Positions 52,584-61,938 of a DNA stretch of 64,000 nucleotides are shown here, in pieces (the stretch's first letter is position 1; every line of letters begins with the position of its first letter). Both the position numbers and the translations under genes were made by a program. This DNA is from Ectopseudomonas mendocina (lineage in GTDB: Bacteria; Pseudomonadota; Gammaproteobacteria; Pseudomonadales; Pseudomonadaceae). The stretch is from NCBI RefSeq assembly GCF_016008875.1, contig NZ_JADTQG010000001.1:1-64000 (forward strand), in the 5' to 3' direction. The notes below the pieces were generated by a model, which did no database searches, had not been told where the DNA came from, and worked only from the letters and a program-made list of their open reading frames with translations.

Positions 52584-53057
52584 TCAGTAGGGGCTTGGCG
52601 GCTGCGGCCAGTTAAGGGTGCCACTGTCGCTGAAGCGGCGCGTGCCGAACAGGCCATCGGCCAGTTTGCCGCGCAACACGTAGGGCACTTCCTGGCCCGG
52701 TTGATAGCCGGCGACGCCCCAGGCCTGGCGCATTACCGAAAACGCCGAAATGCTCACCGGCACGCTCACCAACGTTTCGCCGAAGCGCGACACGCTGCCG
52801 CTCTGGTCGCTGACGCCGCTGGCCAGCGGCTGGCCGTTCACGTCCAGATCCAGCGCCATGCCATTGAAGTTCACCGAGCTGTCGTTGGGGTTCTGCACCC
52901 GCAGCTTGACCGCGAAGCGCACCTCCAGGCCCTGGCCGGGCAAAGGCTCCAAGCCGACCAGATCGACCCGCAACGGATCACGGTTGCCCAGGCTGGCGCA
53001 GGCGCTGAGGCCAGCGGCGAACAGGGTGACAAGGCAAAGACGGAGCAGACGGGGCAT
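52584..53057 (-). CDS. LEA type 2/WHy-domain lipoprotein
   Basis: A 157-residue lipoprotein (signal MPRLLRLCLVTLFAAGLSAC) with a WHy/LEA-2 domain: VDLVGLEPLPGQGLEVRFAV, LRVQNPNDSSVNFNGMALDL and the C-terminal PYVLRGKLADGL. The N-x-N-P-N block is the family hallmark. LEA-2 proteins are linked to stress protection, but bacterial roles are not clear. Confidence 0.9.
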   Translation of the reverse strand: MPRLLRLCLVTLFAAGLSACASLGNRDPLRVDLVGLEPLPGQGLEVRFAVKLRVQNPNDSSVNFNGMALDLDVNGQPLASGVSDQSGSVSRFGETLVSVPVSISAFSVMRQAWGVAGYQPGQEVPYVLRGKLADGLFGTRRFSDSGTLNWPQPPSPY

Positions 53058-53111
53058 GGCGATCTTCCCTGGACTTTGTGGGTTCAGGATAAAAGACCGC
53101 TGTGCGTGTAA

Positions 53112-53957
53112 TTAGCTCCCGACACGTTGCCGGCTGCCCAGTACCAGCGCGATGCCTCCGAGCACTGCAACGGCGCTGAGCATCAGACGCAGGCTCAGCG
53201 CTTCGCCCAGCAGCAGGCTGCCGCCGATGGCGGCGAGGATCGGTACGCTCAACTGCACCGTGGCCGCCTGGCTGGCACGCAGACCGGGCAGTGCGCTGTA
53301 CCAGATGGCGTAGCCGATACCCGAGGTCAACGCGCCGGACAGCAGTGCGTAGACCAGGCCAGGCCCATCCCAGTCGAGCTGTCCTAACAGTAGCGCCGCC
53401 AGCAGTAATGCCAGCGGCGTTGCGCGTATGAAATTGCCGGCGGTCACCGCCAGTGGATCGCCCTGGCCGCGTCCAAGCAGGGAGTACGCGCCCCAGGCGA
53501 CACCGGCCAGCAGCATCAGCAATGCGGCCAGCAACGGTGGCGCGCTGGCGCCTGGTAGCAGCAGCGCCAACAGGCCCGCCGTGGCCAGCGCCGTACCGAG
53601 GCTGGCGGCCAGGCCCAGGCGTTCGCCGCGCAGCCAGCCCCAGAGCAGCATGCTCAACTGCACCGCGCCGAACAGCAGCAGGGCGCCGGCACCGGTGTCC
53701 AGTTGCAGGTAGGCGAAGGAAAAGGCGGCCGCATAGATAAACAGCGCCAGTGCGCCAGGCCAACTGCCGGCCATGGGTTGGCGGCGTTGCCGCAATTTCA
53801 GCAATAACCACAGGGTCACTGCACCGCAGAGCAGGCGAATGGCGGTGAAGCTGGCAGCGTCGATTTCGGTTTCACGCAGTGCCAGGCGGCACAGCAGCGA
53901 GTTGCCGGCGAATGCCAGCATGGCAAGGGAGGTGAGCAGCAGGATACGCGGAGGCAT
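53112..53957 (-). CDS. EamA/DMT-family transporter
   Basis: A 281-residue polytopic protein with ten membrane helices and two EamA repeats. Start ATG 53957 (MPPRILLLTSLAMLAFAGNS) is chosen because the first helix begins there. LLAGVAWGAYSLLGRG lies near the start of the second repeat, and VPILAAIGGSLLLGE is the usual helix 9 motif. Substrate unknown. Confidence 0.88.
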   Translation of the reverse strand: MPPRILLLTSLAMLAFAGNSLLCRLALRETEIDAASFTAIRLLCGAVTLWLLLKLRQRRQPMAGSWPGALALFIYAAAFSFAYLQLDTGAGALLLFGAVQLSMLLWGWLRGERLGLAASLGTALATAGLLALLLPGASAPPLLAALLMLLAGVAWGAYSLLGRGQGDPLAVTAGNFIRATPLALLLAALLLGQLDWDGPGLVYALLSGALTSGIGYAIWYSALPGLRASQAATVQLSVPILAAIGGSLLLGEALSLRLMLSAVAVLGGIALVLGSRQRVGS

Positions 53958-54076
53958 CGTCCATCCTTGGGTGAAGGTCTGGTGATGCCTCGCAGCTAAA
54001 CACGTCCGGCGAACGCTGGGCATTGGCGGAAGGTCGCAAATCCCTGCGACCTTGGCCACTTAGGCACGGGCGTCGA

Positions 54077-54883
54077 TCAGAAATGCGCCTTGACCAGCAG
54101 GCTGGCGGTGTTCTGGTTGGTCGGGCCGACGAAGTTGTCGCTGACGAAACCGCCATCCTTGATGCCGTACTTGTTCTTCCAGTAGTCGTATTCGATGCCG
54201 ACGTACAGCTGTTTCTCGCCCCACTTCATCGCCTTGCCCAGGTCGTACTTGATCTGCGGGTTGAAGTGCAGGTTGGCCTGGTAGTCGCCGCGGCGGTTGC
54301 TGTCGTTGTCCACCACCCAGTCCATGAAGCCATCGATGAGGATGTCCGAGTCGCCGACCGGAATGGTGTAGCTCCACACCGGGGTGATCTGCCAGACGTT
54401 CTTGCCCGGGCGGCTGCCGTCCGGTTTGCGCAGGTAGGTGTTGAGCTGGAAGTAGTCGAAACCAGGGATATCCAGGTCGAATGCCGGGCCGAGCAGGTAG
54501 GCATCGACGTCCTTCTCGCCGAACTCGTAGGTGAAGGCCAGCAGCACGTCCTTGATCGGGCCGAAGGAAAGGTCGGCGCCGGTGATCTTGCCGAACGACA
54601 GGCGCGGGCTGAATTCGCCGTAGTAGGTATGGCCGTCGCCGTTACCGTTCTGTGCGTCGGTGTTGAATTTGATCAGGTCGGTAAAGAAGAACAGGTCACC
54701 GAAACTCCAGCCGCTGGCATGCTCGAAGGTGATGGTCTGCTGGATCTCCGGATCGATCTTGAAGTCCTGCCCGTAGAGGTAGGTCAGGCTGTTGTTCTGC
54801 CAGTGCAGCAGATCATCGGCGTCGGCCTGGCCGCCCGCCAGCAGACCGCTGGCGAGCACCAGCGAAGAGAGTGTGCGATTCAT
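54077..54883 (-). CDS. Tsx/OmpK-like outer-membrane channel
   Basis: A 268-residue beta-barrel with signal peptide MNRTLSSLVLASGLLAGGQADA. Blocks such as LHWQNNSLTYLYGQDFKID, ITFEHASGWSFGDLFFFTD and the C-terminal ending LLVKAHF match the nucleoside-specific channel Tsx/OmpK family. It would let nucleosides cross the outer membrane. Single gene. Confidence 0.9.
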   Translation of the reverse strand: MNRTLSSLVLASGLLAGGQADADDLLHWQNNSLTYLYGQDFKIDPEIQQTITFEHASGWSFGDLFFFTDLIKFNTDAQNGNGDGHTYYGEFSPRLSFGKITGADLSFGPIKDVLLAFTYEFGEKDVDAYLLGPAFDLDIPGFDYFQLNTYLRKPDGSRPGKNVWQITPVWSYTIPVGDSDILIDGFMDWVVDNDSNRRGDYQANLHFNPQIKYDLGKAMKWGEKQLYVGIEYDYWKNKYGIKDGGFVSDNFVGPTNQNTASLLVKAHF

Positions 54884-55299
54884 GGAAGCTCCTGGTGTTA
54901 AGACGTGTCGTTATGATTTTTTGTGGCTTGCCGCCCCGGCAGACAACTTTTGGGCTGTCGCGAGGCGGCATGAGAAAACGCGCCCGGCGTTTTAAACCTG
55001 TCCGCCCGGTCAGGCTGGTACTGCTCTGAGCAAAAAGGACGCCAATTCTCGTGTTTGCTCATAGCCGTTGCAAATCAATTGGATACGCATGCGTCTCGGG
55101 GCAGCTTTCATATGCTTGTTGCACCGTTTTCTGACCGAAAAGACAAAAACGGCCATAACTTGGTGCGCCGCCGTCTGAGTGATGTCAGGCGGTGCGCATA
55201 TGAGGTGCTTGGGATGCGACGGACGTATGAGTGCCCGAGCGCAAGATCGCTGCCCGCAGCGCGCCCATGGAGGGGAACGCGCAGAGCGCCGCCTTGCTG
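54884..55299. other. 416-bp intergenic region
   Basis: Between the convergent/co-directional Tsx-like and TetR genes. I see no gene with a ribosome site or coding bias; open frames here carry no recognisable protein. The part next to 54883 probably holds the tsx-like promoter. Confidence 0.5.
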
Positions 55300-55866
55300 T
55301 TAGCGGCCCTGCGCCTGTTCGATCAGTAGGCTCCGGGTCGTTTTCAACAGGCGGTCGGACAGCTCAGGGTCCTTGACGCTGCGTGACAGCATCAGGGCGC
55401 CGACCATGGCTGAGAGCAGCAGTACGCTTTGCTCGTCGGCTTTATCGCTGTCGAGGTCGCCTTCGATCCGCATCAGACGTTCGCGTACCAGGGCGTCTGT
55501 GGTCTCGCTGGCTGCGCCGCGCTGGCCCAGCTCGGCAGACATGGTCGGCAGCGGGCAACCGGCGCCTGGGTTGGCGCGATGCGCGCTGGACAGGTAGTTG
55601 GCGATAAAGCGCGTGAGCGGCGCCTCTGCATCCTTGCCCAGCGCTTCGGCGTTGTTGGAAAGCTCCTGCGCGGCGTGACGAAGCGCGGTCTCCACCAGAT
55701 CATCCTTTGACTTGAAGTGGGCGTAGAAGCCTCCGTGGGTCAGGCCCAGCGCTTTCATCAGCGGTTGCAGGCCGGTCGCGCCTACGCCGTCGCGGCGAAA
55801 GCGCAGGGCCGCCTCCTCGATGATGCGTTGGTGGGTCTTGGCCTTGTGATCTTCCGAATAGCGCAT
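55300..55866 (-). CDS. TetR-family regulator
   Basis: A 188-residue regulator with an N-terminal TetR helix-turn-helix (THQRIIEEAALRFRRDGVGA, then GLTHGGFYAHFKSKDDLVE) and a helical ligand domain. It lies 29 bp downstream of the thioesterase gene on the same strand and probably controls the thioesterase and the divergent MFS gene through the palindrome near 56503. Confidence 0.92.
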   Translation of the reverse strand: MRYSEDHKAKTHQRIIEEAALRFRRDGVGATGLQPLMKALGLTHGGFYAHFKSKDDLVETALRHAAQELSNNAEALGKDAEAPLTRFIANYLSSAHRANPGAGCPLPTMSAELGQRGAASETTDALVRERLMRIEGDLDSDKADEQSVLLLSAMVGALMLSRSVKDPELSDRLLKTTRSLLIEQAQGR

Positions 55867-55895
55867 GGGCTTTCCCGTGTTTCAGATGCCGGTCG

Positions 55896-56465
55896 TCATC
55901 TTACACCTGCGTCGCTGTTCTGGCGCGGGGCGTTCATGTCGAGAATCAGGCAGGTGGTGGAGGCAACGGCATAAAGGCGTTCATCGACGTCATACAGGCG
56001 ACTCTCAGCCAGGGCCGTGGAGCGACCGAGGTGGATGATGCGGCCTTCGGCGCGCACCGGGCCGGCCTCGCTGCGCAGTGCACGGATGTAGCTCACCCGC
56101 AGGTCTGTGGTCGTATAGCCCTGGCCTGGCTTGAGCAGAGTATGCACGGCGCAGCCCATGCAGGAGTCGAGCAGGGTGGCGATGTAGCCGCCGTGCACGC
56201 TGCCCAGCGGGTTGTAGTGACGCTGACCCGGCGTGCCCTGAAAGACGAACAGGCCGCTGGCCCAATGCATCGGAGTGAAGTCGAGCACGGCGTTGATCGG
56301 TGGTGACGGCAGGTCGCCGCGGCCGATACCGTCGAAGAAATCCATCGGCGTCATGGTCGCCACTTCGGCCAGGCTGAGCGTGCCGGGGGCGGCGAGCTGG
56401 CTGCGAATGGTCTGTTCCTCCGCGACCCAGCTGGCGAGGCGGGCCTCTCGTGATAAGGCGGTCAT
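55896..56465 (-). CDS. PaaI-type hotdog thioesterase
   Basis: A 189-residue hotdog-fold protein. The PaaI family block PLGSVHGGYIATLLDSCMGC contains the catalytic region, and LRVSYIRALRSEAGPVRAEG follows. A longer N-terminal segment (about residues 1-60) precedes it. It probably hydrolyses an acyl- or aryl-CoA. Operonic with the TetR gene. Confidence 0.9.
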   Translation of the reverse strand: MTALSREARLASWVAEEQTIRSQLAAPGTLSLAEVATMTPMDFFDGIGRGDLPSPPINAVLDFTPMHWASGLFVFQGTPGQRHYNPLGSVHGGYIATLLDSCMGCAVHTLLKPGQGYTTTDLRVSYIRALRSEAGPVRAEGRIIHLGRSTALAESRLYDVDERLYAVASTTCLILDMNAPRQNSDAGVR

Positions 56466-56502
56466 ACGGGCTCCTAGTAAAGATGATGGACGACATTCAA
56501 TG

Positions 56503-56521
56503 TTTCATATTATGGTTGAAA
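56503..56521. promoter_or_regulatory. Possible TetR operator
   Basis: TTTCA (56503-56507) and TGAAA (56517-56521) form a short palindrome in the AT-rich gap between the divergent thioesterase and MFS genes. Position fits a TetR operator; symmetry is limited. Confidence 0.35.
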
Positions 56522-56558
56522 TATAAATAGCCGCCAGTCATCCGGCTCGGAGCCTGTC

Positions 56559-57758
56559 ATGCGTCCATCCCAAACGTTGTTGATCATCCTGATGCTGCTC
56601 ACTGCGCTCGGGGAAACCTCCACGCAGTTGCTGATCCCGGCGTTGGGCGAGCTGGAGCGAGGGCTGAGTGCCGAGCCCGGCAGCAGCCTGCTGGCGCTTT
56701 CGTTATTCGTCTGCGCCTTTGGCCTGGGGCAATTGCTGCTCGGGCCGCTGTCCGACCGACTGGGGCGCCGCCCGGTATTGCTGCTCGGGCTGAGTCTCTA
56801 TCTGCTGGCGACCCAGGGCATGTTGCTGGCGCCGAATATCGAGGTGCTGATCGGCATGCGCGTACTGCAGGGCCTGGGCGCTTGCGCTGCGCTGGTACTG
56901 GCGCGCGCCATCGTCCGCGATGTGTGGCAGGAGCAGGCGGGGCCGGCCCTGGCGCTGACGGTGCTGGGTATGTTTGCGGCGATCGTGCTGTCGCCGGTGG
57001 TCGGCGGTTTGCTGACCCAGTATGGAGGCTGGCGCGCGCCACTGCTGGCCACCCTGGTGCTTGGCAGCCTGGCGCTGCTGTCCGTACTTGGCGGCTACCG
57101 CGAGACGCATCTGCAGCGTGACCCGCAGGCTGGTCGTTTCAAGGGGCTGCTGGCCAACTATCTGCAGGTACTGCCCAGTTGCCGATCACTGGCGCTGACC
57201 ATCGCCTGTACCTACGGCGCGATGTTCGTCGTGGTGGCCGGCTCGTCGTCGATATACATCGGTTTGCTGGGGCTGAGCGCCGCGCAGTACGGGTTGACCT
57301 TTGCCCTGATGGTTTCCGGCCTGCTCGGCGGTGCGCTGTTCACCCTGCGCAACGTGCAGCGACTGGGGCCACAGCGGGTCGTCGGGATCGGCGTGGCGCT
57401 GGTGCTACTCGGGTCGCTGCTGACCCTGGCAGTCTATCTGCTGTTCGGCCTGTCGCTATTGGGGCTGTCGCTGCCGCAGGTGCTGGTGACGCTGGGCGGC
57501 GGCATGCTGCTGCCCGCCGCTGTGGCCGGCGCGGTGCTTCCCAATCCGCAGCGCGCCGGATTGGCAGCAGGGTTGATGGGCTTCTCGCAGATGGCCGGCG
57601 CCACCCTGGCGGGATTGCTGCTCGGCGCCCTGCAGGATGGCTCGGCCTGGCCTATGGTTGCCTTGAACGCGCTGTTCGCCGTGCTGGCGTTTCTGTTCTT
57701 CCACCTTCTGCGTACCCGCCCGGCCGTTACGGCCGCGGTGGCCGGCAAACTTCCCTGA
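56559..57758 (+). CDS. MFS transporter (Bcr/CflA-like)
   Basis: A 399-residue twelve-helix exporter. Motif A appears as LLLGPLSDRLGRRPVLLLG (about residues 56-74), and LQGLGACAALVLARAIVRD is the Bcr/CflA block. Such proteins export drugs or metabolites. Its divergence from a thioesterase-TetR pair suggests regulated efflux. The lpd gene starts 15 bp downstream. Confidence 0.9.
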   Translation: MRPSQTLLIILMLLTALGETSTQLLIPALGELERGLSAEPGSSLLALSLFVCAFGLGQLLLGPLSDRLGRRPVLLLGLSLYLLATQGMLLAPNIEVLIGMRVLQGLGACAALVLARAIVRDVWQEQAGPALALTVLGMFAAIVLSPVVGGLLTQYGGWRAPLLATLVLGSLALLSVLGGYRETHLQRDPQAGRFKGLLANYLQVLPSCRSLALTIACTYGAMFVVVAGSSSIYIGLLGLSAAQYGLTFALMVSGLLGGALFTLRNVQRLGPQRVVGIGVALVLLGSLLTLAVYLLFGLSLLGLSLPQVLVTLGGGMLLPAAVAGAVLPNPQRAGLAAGLMGFSQMAGATLAGLLLGALQDGSAWPMVALNALFAVLAFLFFHLLRTRPAVTAAVAGKLP

Positions 57759-57772
57759 TCGAGGACAAAGCA

Positions 57773-59173
57773 ATGAGCAGCTATGACGTGGTCATCATCG
57801 GCGCCGGCCCCGGCGGCTACAACGCCGCCATTCGCGCCGGCCAGTTGGGCCTGAAGGTGGCCTGCGTGGAAGGGCGCGAGACCCTCGGCGGCACCTGCCT
57901 GAACGTCGGTTGTATGCCCTCCAAGGCGCTGCTGCATGCCTCCGAACTCTACGAGGCGGCGGCCGGTGGCGAGCTGAGTGCATTGGGTGTGGAAGTCACG
58001 CCGACACTCAACCTGGCGCAGATGATGAAGCAGAAGGCGGACAGCGTCGAAGCGCTGACCAAGGGCGTGGAATTCCTGTTTCGCAAGAACAAGGTGGAAT
58101 GGATCAAGGGCTGGGGGCGTATCGACGGCCCAGGGCGGGTGCAGGTCAAATTGCACGAGGGCGGCGAGCGCCTGCTGGAGACGAAGAACATCGTCATCGC
58201 CACTGGCTCCGAACCGACGCCGCTGCCCGGGGTCAGCATCGACAATGCGCGTATCCTCGACTCCACCGGCGCTCTGTCGCTGCCCGAGGTGCCCAAGCAT
58301 CTGGTAGTAATCGGTGCCGGGGTGATTGGCCTGGAGCTGGGTTCTGTCTGGCGCCGCCTGGGCAGCCAGGTCACCGTGGTGGAGTACCTGGAGCGCATCT
58401 GTCCCGGCCTGGATGGCGAAACCGCCAAGACCCTGCAGCGCACCCTGGGCAAGCAGGGCATGGGCTTCAAGTTGGGCACCAAGGTCACGGGCGCGAAGAC
58501 GAGCCAGTCCGGCGTGACCCTGACGCTTGAGCCGGCCGCTGGCGGTCCGAGCGAGACCCTGGAAGCCGATTACGTGCTGGTGGCCATCGGCCGACGCCCC
58601 TACACCACGGGGCTGGGGCTGGAGAGTGTCGGCCTGAATACCGACAAGCGCGGCATGCTGGGCAACGAAAAACATCAGAGCGGCGTGCCCGGTGTGTGGG
58701 TGATCGGTGATGTCACCTCCGGACCGATGCTCGCGCACAAGGCCGAGGACGAGGCGGTGGCCTGTATCGAGCGCATCGCCGGGCACGCGGCGGAGGTCAA
58801 CTACGGGGTGATTCCCGGCGTGATCTACACCCGCCCAGAGGTGGCCAGCGTCGGCAAGGGCGAGGAGGAACTGAAGGCCGAGGGGCGTGCCTACAAGGTC
58901 GGCAAGTTTCCCTTCAGCGCCAACAGCCGGGCGAAGATCAACCACGAGACCGAAGGTTTCGTGAAGATCCTCGCCGATGCCAACACCGATCAGATTCTCG
59001 GTGTGCACATGATCGGCCCGAGCGTGGGTGAGCTGATCGGCGAGTACTGCGTGGCCATGGAATTCTCCGCCTCGGCCGAGGACATCGCGCTGACCTGCCA
59101 CCCGCACCCGACCCGCTCCGAGGCCGGGCGCCAGGCGGCGATGGGCGTGCATGGCTGGACGATGCAGGCTTAG
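57773..59173 (+). CDS. lpdA: Dihydrolipoyl dehydrogenase
   Basis: A 466-residue flavoprotein. The FAD loop is IIGAGPGGYNAAIRAGQLG, the redox disulphide is GGTCLNVGCMPSKALL, the NAD loop is VIGAGVIGLELGSVW, and the catalytic His-Glu pair is in CHPHPTRSEA. Complete and typical. No E1/E2 subunit genes lie nearby, so this is a stand-alone Lpd of the kind called Lpd3 in Pseudomonas. Start ATG 57773 follows GAGGACAAAGCA. Confidence 0.95.
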   Translation: MSSYDVVIIGAGPGGYNAAIRAGQLGLKVACVEGRETLGGTCLNVGCMPSKALLHASELYEAAAGGELSALGVEVTPTLNLAQMMKQKADSVEALTKGVEFLFRKNKVEWIKGWGRIDGPGRVQVKLHEGGERLLETKNIVIATGSEPTPLPGVSIDNARILDSTGALSLPEVPKHLVVIGAGVIGLELGSVWRRLGSQVTVVEYLERICPGLDGETAKTLQRTLGKQGMGFKLGTKVTGAKTSQSGVTLTLEPAAGGPSETLEADYVLVAIGRRPYTTGLGLESVGLNTDKRGMLGNEKHQSGVPGVWVIGDVTSGPMLAHKAEDEAVACIERIAGHAAEVNYGVIPGVIYTRPEVASVGKGEEELKAEGRAYKVGKFPFSANSRAKINHETEGFVKILADANTDQILGVHMIGPSVGELIGEYCVAMEFSASAEDIALTCHPHPTRSEAGRQAAMGVHGWTMQA

Positions 59174-59237
59174 TGAGCGTTTAGCCCTTGCCCGCCGGTC
59201 TCTTCGGGTTGCACCTTGGCACGCGCCAGGGCTCGTA

Positions 59238-59289
59238 GCCCGGATGCGATCCGGTAAATGCGCCGAGCGCGCCCAGATTGCATCCGGGC
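59238..59289. repeat. REP-type inverted repeat
   Basis: GCCCGGATGCGATC (59238-59251) and GATTGCATCCGGGC (59276-59289) form a stem with one G-T mismatch. A related copy lies at 60656-60714. It separates the convergent lpd and DUF5064 genes. Confidence 0.75.
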
Positions 59290-59293
59290 TTTA

Positions 59294-59659
59294 TCAGGGC
59301 ACGTGCTCGAGATTCACCGGTTCACCTGGCTTGATGTGCAGCTTGTTGCGGATATCGGCGAATACCTTGTCGTACTCGTCGCGGCCACGCATGACCGGGC
59401 TGCAGTTGGGCGGCAGGCCATGGCGGGCGGCGATGCGGGTGGCGACGCTGGCGAAATTGAAGGCCACGTCGCGGTGCAGTTCGAAGGCCTCCTCGAAGTG
59501 CCGGCCATCCACCTCGCCAACCATGCGCATATGCAGCATCGGCCCCTGCTGCGTGTCGTTGCGTACTTCGTAGTAGAAATCCACCGAGAAGGGCGGCGCC
59601 AGGCGCAGGCCTTCCGGGCGGTCGAGGTTGTCACGGTGCAGATGGCCGGGGGTGAACAT
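59294..59659 (-). CDS. DUF5064 family protein at the end of the arc operon
   Basis: A 121-residue protein starting at ATG 59659 with AGGAGC 7-8 bases upstream. It begins MFTPGHLHRDNLDR, and SVDFYYEVRNDTQQGPMLHM is the core. I recall DUF5064 as a Pseudomonas family found next to arc genes. It is soluble, with no catalytic motif seen. It follows arcC with a 47-bp gap and is probably in the operon. Function unknown. Confidence 0.8.
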   Translation of the reverse strand: MFTPGHLHRDNLDRPEGLRLAPPFSVDFYYEVRNDTQQGPMLHMRMVGEVDGRHFEEAFELHRDVAFNFASVATRIAARHGLPPNCSPVMRGRDEYDKVFADIRNKLHIKPGEPVNLEHVP

Positions 59660-59706
59660 TTCTGTGCTCCTGCGAGAACGCGGCGAGGCCGAGGCCTCGT
59701 CACGGA

Positions 59707-60633
59707 TCAGCGGTAATCGATGCCTTCGGTGTCCAGACCGATGCGAGTGCCGGAGCTGCCCTGAACGATGGCCTCGATGTTTTCCAGCGAGCCGATCACG
59801 GCGGTTTTGCCGGTGTTGCGCGCGAACTCGCAGGCGGCCTGCACCTTGGGCCCCATCGAGCCGGCGGCAAAGCCGAGTTTTTCCATTTCGTCGGGGTGGG
59901 CGGCGGCGATGGATTTCTGTCCGGGTTTGCCCCACTCGACGTAGGCCGCGTCGACATCGGTGGCGATCACCAGCAAATCGGCATTCAGTTGTTCGGCCAG
60001 CAGTGCCGAGCACAGGTCCTTGTCGATCACTGCCTCGACGCCGCGTAGCTGCTTGCCGTCGTACATGGTGGGAATGCCGCCACCACCGGCGCAGATCACC
60101 ACGCTGCCCTTTTCCAACAGCCATTTGATCGGGCGGATTTCGAAGATTCGTTGTGGTCTTGGGCTGGCCACCACACGGCGAAACTTGTCGCCGTCCGGGG
60201 CAATGCTCCAGCCTTTCTCGGCAGCCAGGCGTTCGGCCTCTGCCTGGGGGTAAACCGGGCCGATGGGTTTGGTAGGTTTCTGAAACGCGGGGTCGGCGCC
60301 GTCCACTTCGACCTGGGTGAGGATGGTGGCGAAGGGCACTTCGAACGGCAGCAGGTTGCCCAGCTCCTGTTCGATCATGTAGCCGATCATGCCTTCGGTT
60401 TCGGCACCCAGTACGTCCAGCGGGTAGGGGTTGGCCGCATCATAGGCGTTGCCCTGCAGGGCCAGCAGGCCGACCTGCGGGCCGTTGCCGTGGGCGATCA
60501 CCAGCTCGTTGCCGGGCGCTACCTTGGCGATTTGCCGGCAGGCGATACGCACGTTTTCGCGCTGGTTTTCCGCAGTCATGGCTTCGCCGCGGCGAAGCAG
60601 GGCGTTGCCGCCCAGGGCGATGACGAGTCGCAT
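59707..60633 (-). CDS. arcC: Carbamate kinase
   Basis: A 308-residue amino-acid-kinase-fold enzyme making ATP from carbamoyl phosphate, the energy-yielding last step of the arginine deiminase pathway. [17 protein letters not shown] is the conserved N-terminus, [15 protein letters not shown] the central motif and [16 protein letters not shown] the ATP-side motif. Start 60633 is preferred over the upstream extension. Confidence 0.96.
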   Translation of the reverse strand: MRLVIALGGNALLRRGEAMTAENQRENVRIACRQIAKVAPGNELVIAHGNGPQVGLLALQGNAYDAANPYPLDVLGAETEGMIGYMIEQELGNLLPFEVPFATILTQVEVDGADPAFQKPTKPIGPVYPQAEAERLAAEKGWSIAPDGDKFRRVVASPRPQRIFEIRPIKWLLEKGSVVICAGGGGIPTMYDGKQLRGVEAVIDKDLCSALLAEQLNADLLVIATDVDAAYVEWGKPGQKSIAAAHPDEMEKLGFAAGSMGPKVQAACEFARNTGKTAVIGSLENIEAIVQGSSGTRIGLDTEGIDYR

Positions 60634-60655
60634 GGTGTTCTCCTTGTTCGTGTTC

Positions 60656-60714
60656 GTAGCCGGATGCAATCCGGGGCAGTGGAACAGACCATTCCCGGAT
60701 TTCATCCGGGCTAC
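60656..60714. repeat. REP-type inverted repeat between arcB and arcC
   Basis: GTAGCCGGATGCAATCCGGG (60656-60675) pairs imperfectly with CCCGGATTTCATCCGGGCTAC (60694-60714). Such hairpins inside arc operons can stabilise upstream mRNA and so set the relative amounts of the enzymes. Confidence 0.75.
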
Positions 60715-60737
60715 ATGACTGCTTTGCCGGACAGACT

Positions 60738-60852
60738 CTCTCCCCCGGCCCCCGCCCTGCGCCCCAGCCCTTCGCAGAGCTCAGGGCGCTTCAGCGGGCG
60801 AAGCAGTGCTTCGCTATTTCCGCTTACGCCCCGCAAGCGGGAGAGGGGAGGC
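60738..60852. repeat. Degenerate CT-rich repeat region
   Basis: Contains CTCTCCCCCGGCCCC at the left and CCCCGCAAGCGGGAGAGGGG at the right, half units of the CT-rich hairpins at 3532 and 23085, separated by about 80 bp of GC-rich sequence. Noncoding, in the arcB-arcC gap. Confidence 0.55.
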
Positions 60853-60864
60853 AAGCGTGCAGCG

Positions 60865-61875
60865 TCAGATGTCAGCCAAGGTCGAAACCAATATCGCCTT
60901 GATCGTGTGCATGCGGTTTTCCGCCTGCTCGAAGGCGATGTTCCAGGGCGATTCGAACACCTCTTCAGTCACCTCGATGCCGTTCTTCAGGTTCGGATAC
61001 TGTTCGGCGATCTGCTTGCCGACCTTGGTCTCGCTGTTGTGGAAGGCCGGCAGGCAGTGCATGAACTTCACCCGCGGATTACCAGCGGCCTTCATGATTT
61101 CGGCGTTGACCTGATAGGGCAGCAACTCCTGGATGCGCTCGCCCCAGGCATCGACCGGCTCACCCATGGAAACCCAGACGTCGGTGTGGACGAAGTCCAC
61201 GCCCTTGACCGCCTCCTTCGGGTCTTCGGTGAGCAGGATGCGTGCGCCGCTTTCTTCGGCGAATTTCTTGCAGGCAGCAACGTGCTCGTCACTTGGCCAG
61301 AGTGCCTTGGGGGCGGCGATGCGTACGTCCATGCCGAGCTTGGCGCCGATCAGCAGCAGCGAGTTGCCCATGTTGTTGCGTGCATCACCGAGGTAGGCGT
61401 AGGCGATGTCGTGCAGCGGCTTGTCGGCGTGCTCGCGCATGGTCAGTACGTCGGCGAGCATCTGGGTCGGGTGATATTCGTCGGTCAGGCCGTTGAACAC
61501 CGGCACGCCGGCGTAGGTGGCCAGTTCTTCGACGATCTCCTGCTTGAAGCCGCGGTATTCGATGGCGTCGTACATGCGGCCGAGCACGCGGGCGGTGTCC
61601 TTCATCGATTCCTTGTGGCCGATCTGCGACGAGTTGGGGTCGATGTAGGTGACGTTGGCGCCCTGGTCGTAGGCCGCCACCTCGAAGGCGCAGCGGGTGC
61701 GGGTCGAAGTCTTCTCGAAGATGAGCGCGATGTTCTTGCGCTTGAGGTGCTGTTGCTCGGTGCCGGTGTACTTGGCGCGTTTGAGGTCGCGCGACAGGTC
61801 GAGCAGATAACGCAGCTCGCGGGTGCTGTGATGCATCAGGCTGAGCAGATTACGATTGCGCATATTGAAAGCCAT
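60865..61875 (-). CDS. arcB: Ornithine carbamoyltransferase, catabolic
   Basis: A 336-residue enzyme. The carbamoyl phosphate motif STRTR is in [16 protein letters not shown], the ornithine loop near HCLPAFH is present ([18 protein letters not shown]), and [18 protein letters not shown] is typical of the catabolic form. It converts citrulline and phosphate to ornithine and carbamoyl phosphate. Second enzyme of the arc operon. Confidence 0.96.
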   Translation of the reverse strand: MAFNMRNRNLLSLMHHSTRELRYLLDLSRDLKRAKYTGTEQQHLKRKNIALIFEKTSTRTRCAFEVAAYDQGANVTYIDPNSSQIGHKESMKDTARVLGRMYDAIEYRGFKQEIVEELATYAGVPVFNGLTDEYHPTQMLADVLTMREHADKPLHDIAYAYLGDARNNMGNSLLLIGAKLGMDVRIAAPKALWPSDEHVAACKKFAEESGARILLTEDPKEAVKGVDFVHTDVWVSMGEPVDAWGERIQELLPYQVNAEIMKAAGNPRVKFMHCLPAFHNSETKVGKQIAEQYPNLKNGIEVTEEVFESPWNIAFEQAENRMHTIKAILVSTLADI

Positions 61876-61938
61876 GATTCTCTCCTCGTGGGTAGTTGAA
61901 ACGCCCCCGGCGGTGGATGCCCGCCGGGGGTGGCTGGA

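Noticed and set aside
55055..55303. 82-codon frame in the gap before the TetR gene
   Set aside because: No ribosome site, no domain and unlike composition; treated as noncoding.
57434..59152. 572-codon open frame on the minus strand opposite lpdA
   Set aside because: Antisense to a complete dihydrolipoyl dehydrogenase with all catalytic motifs.
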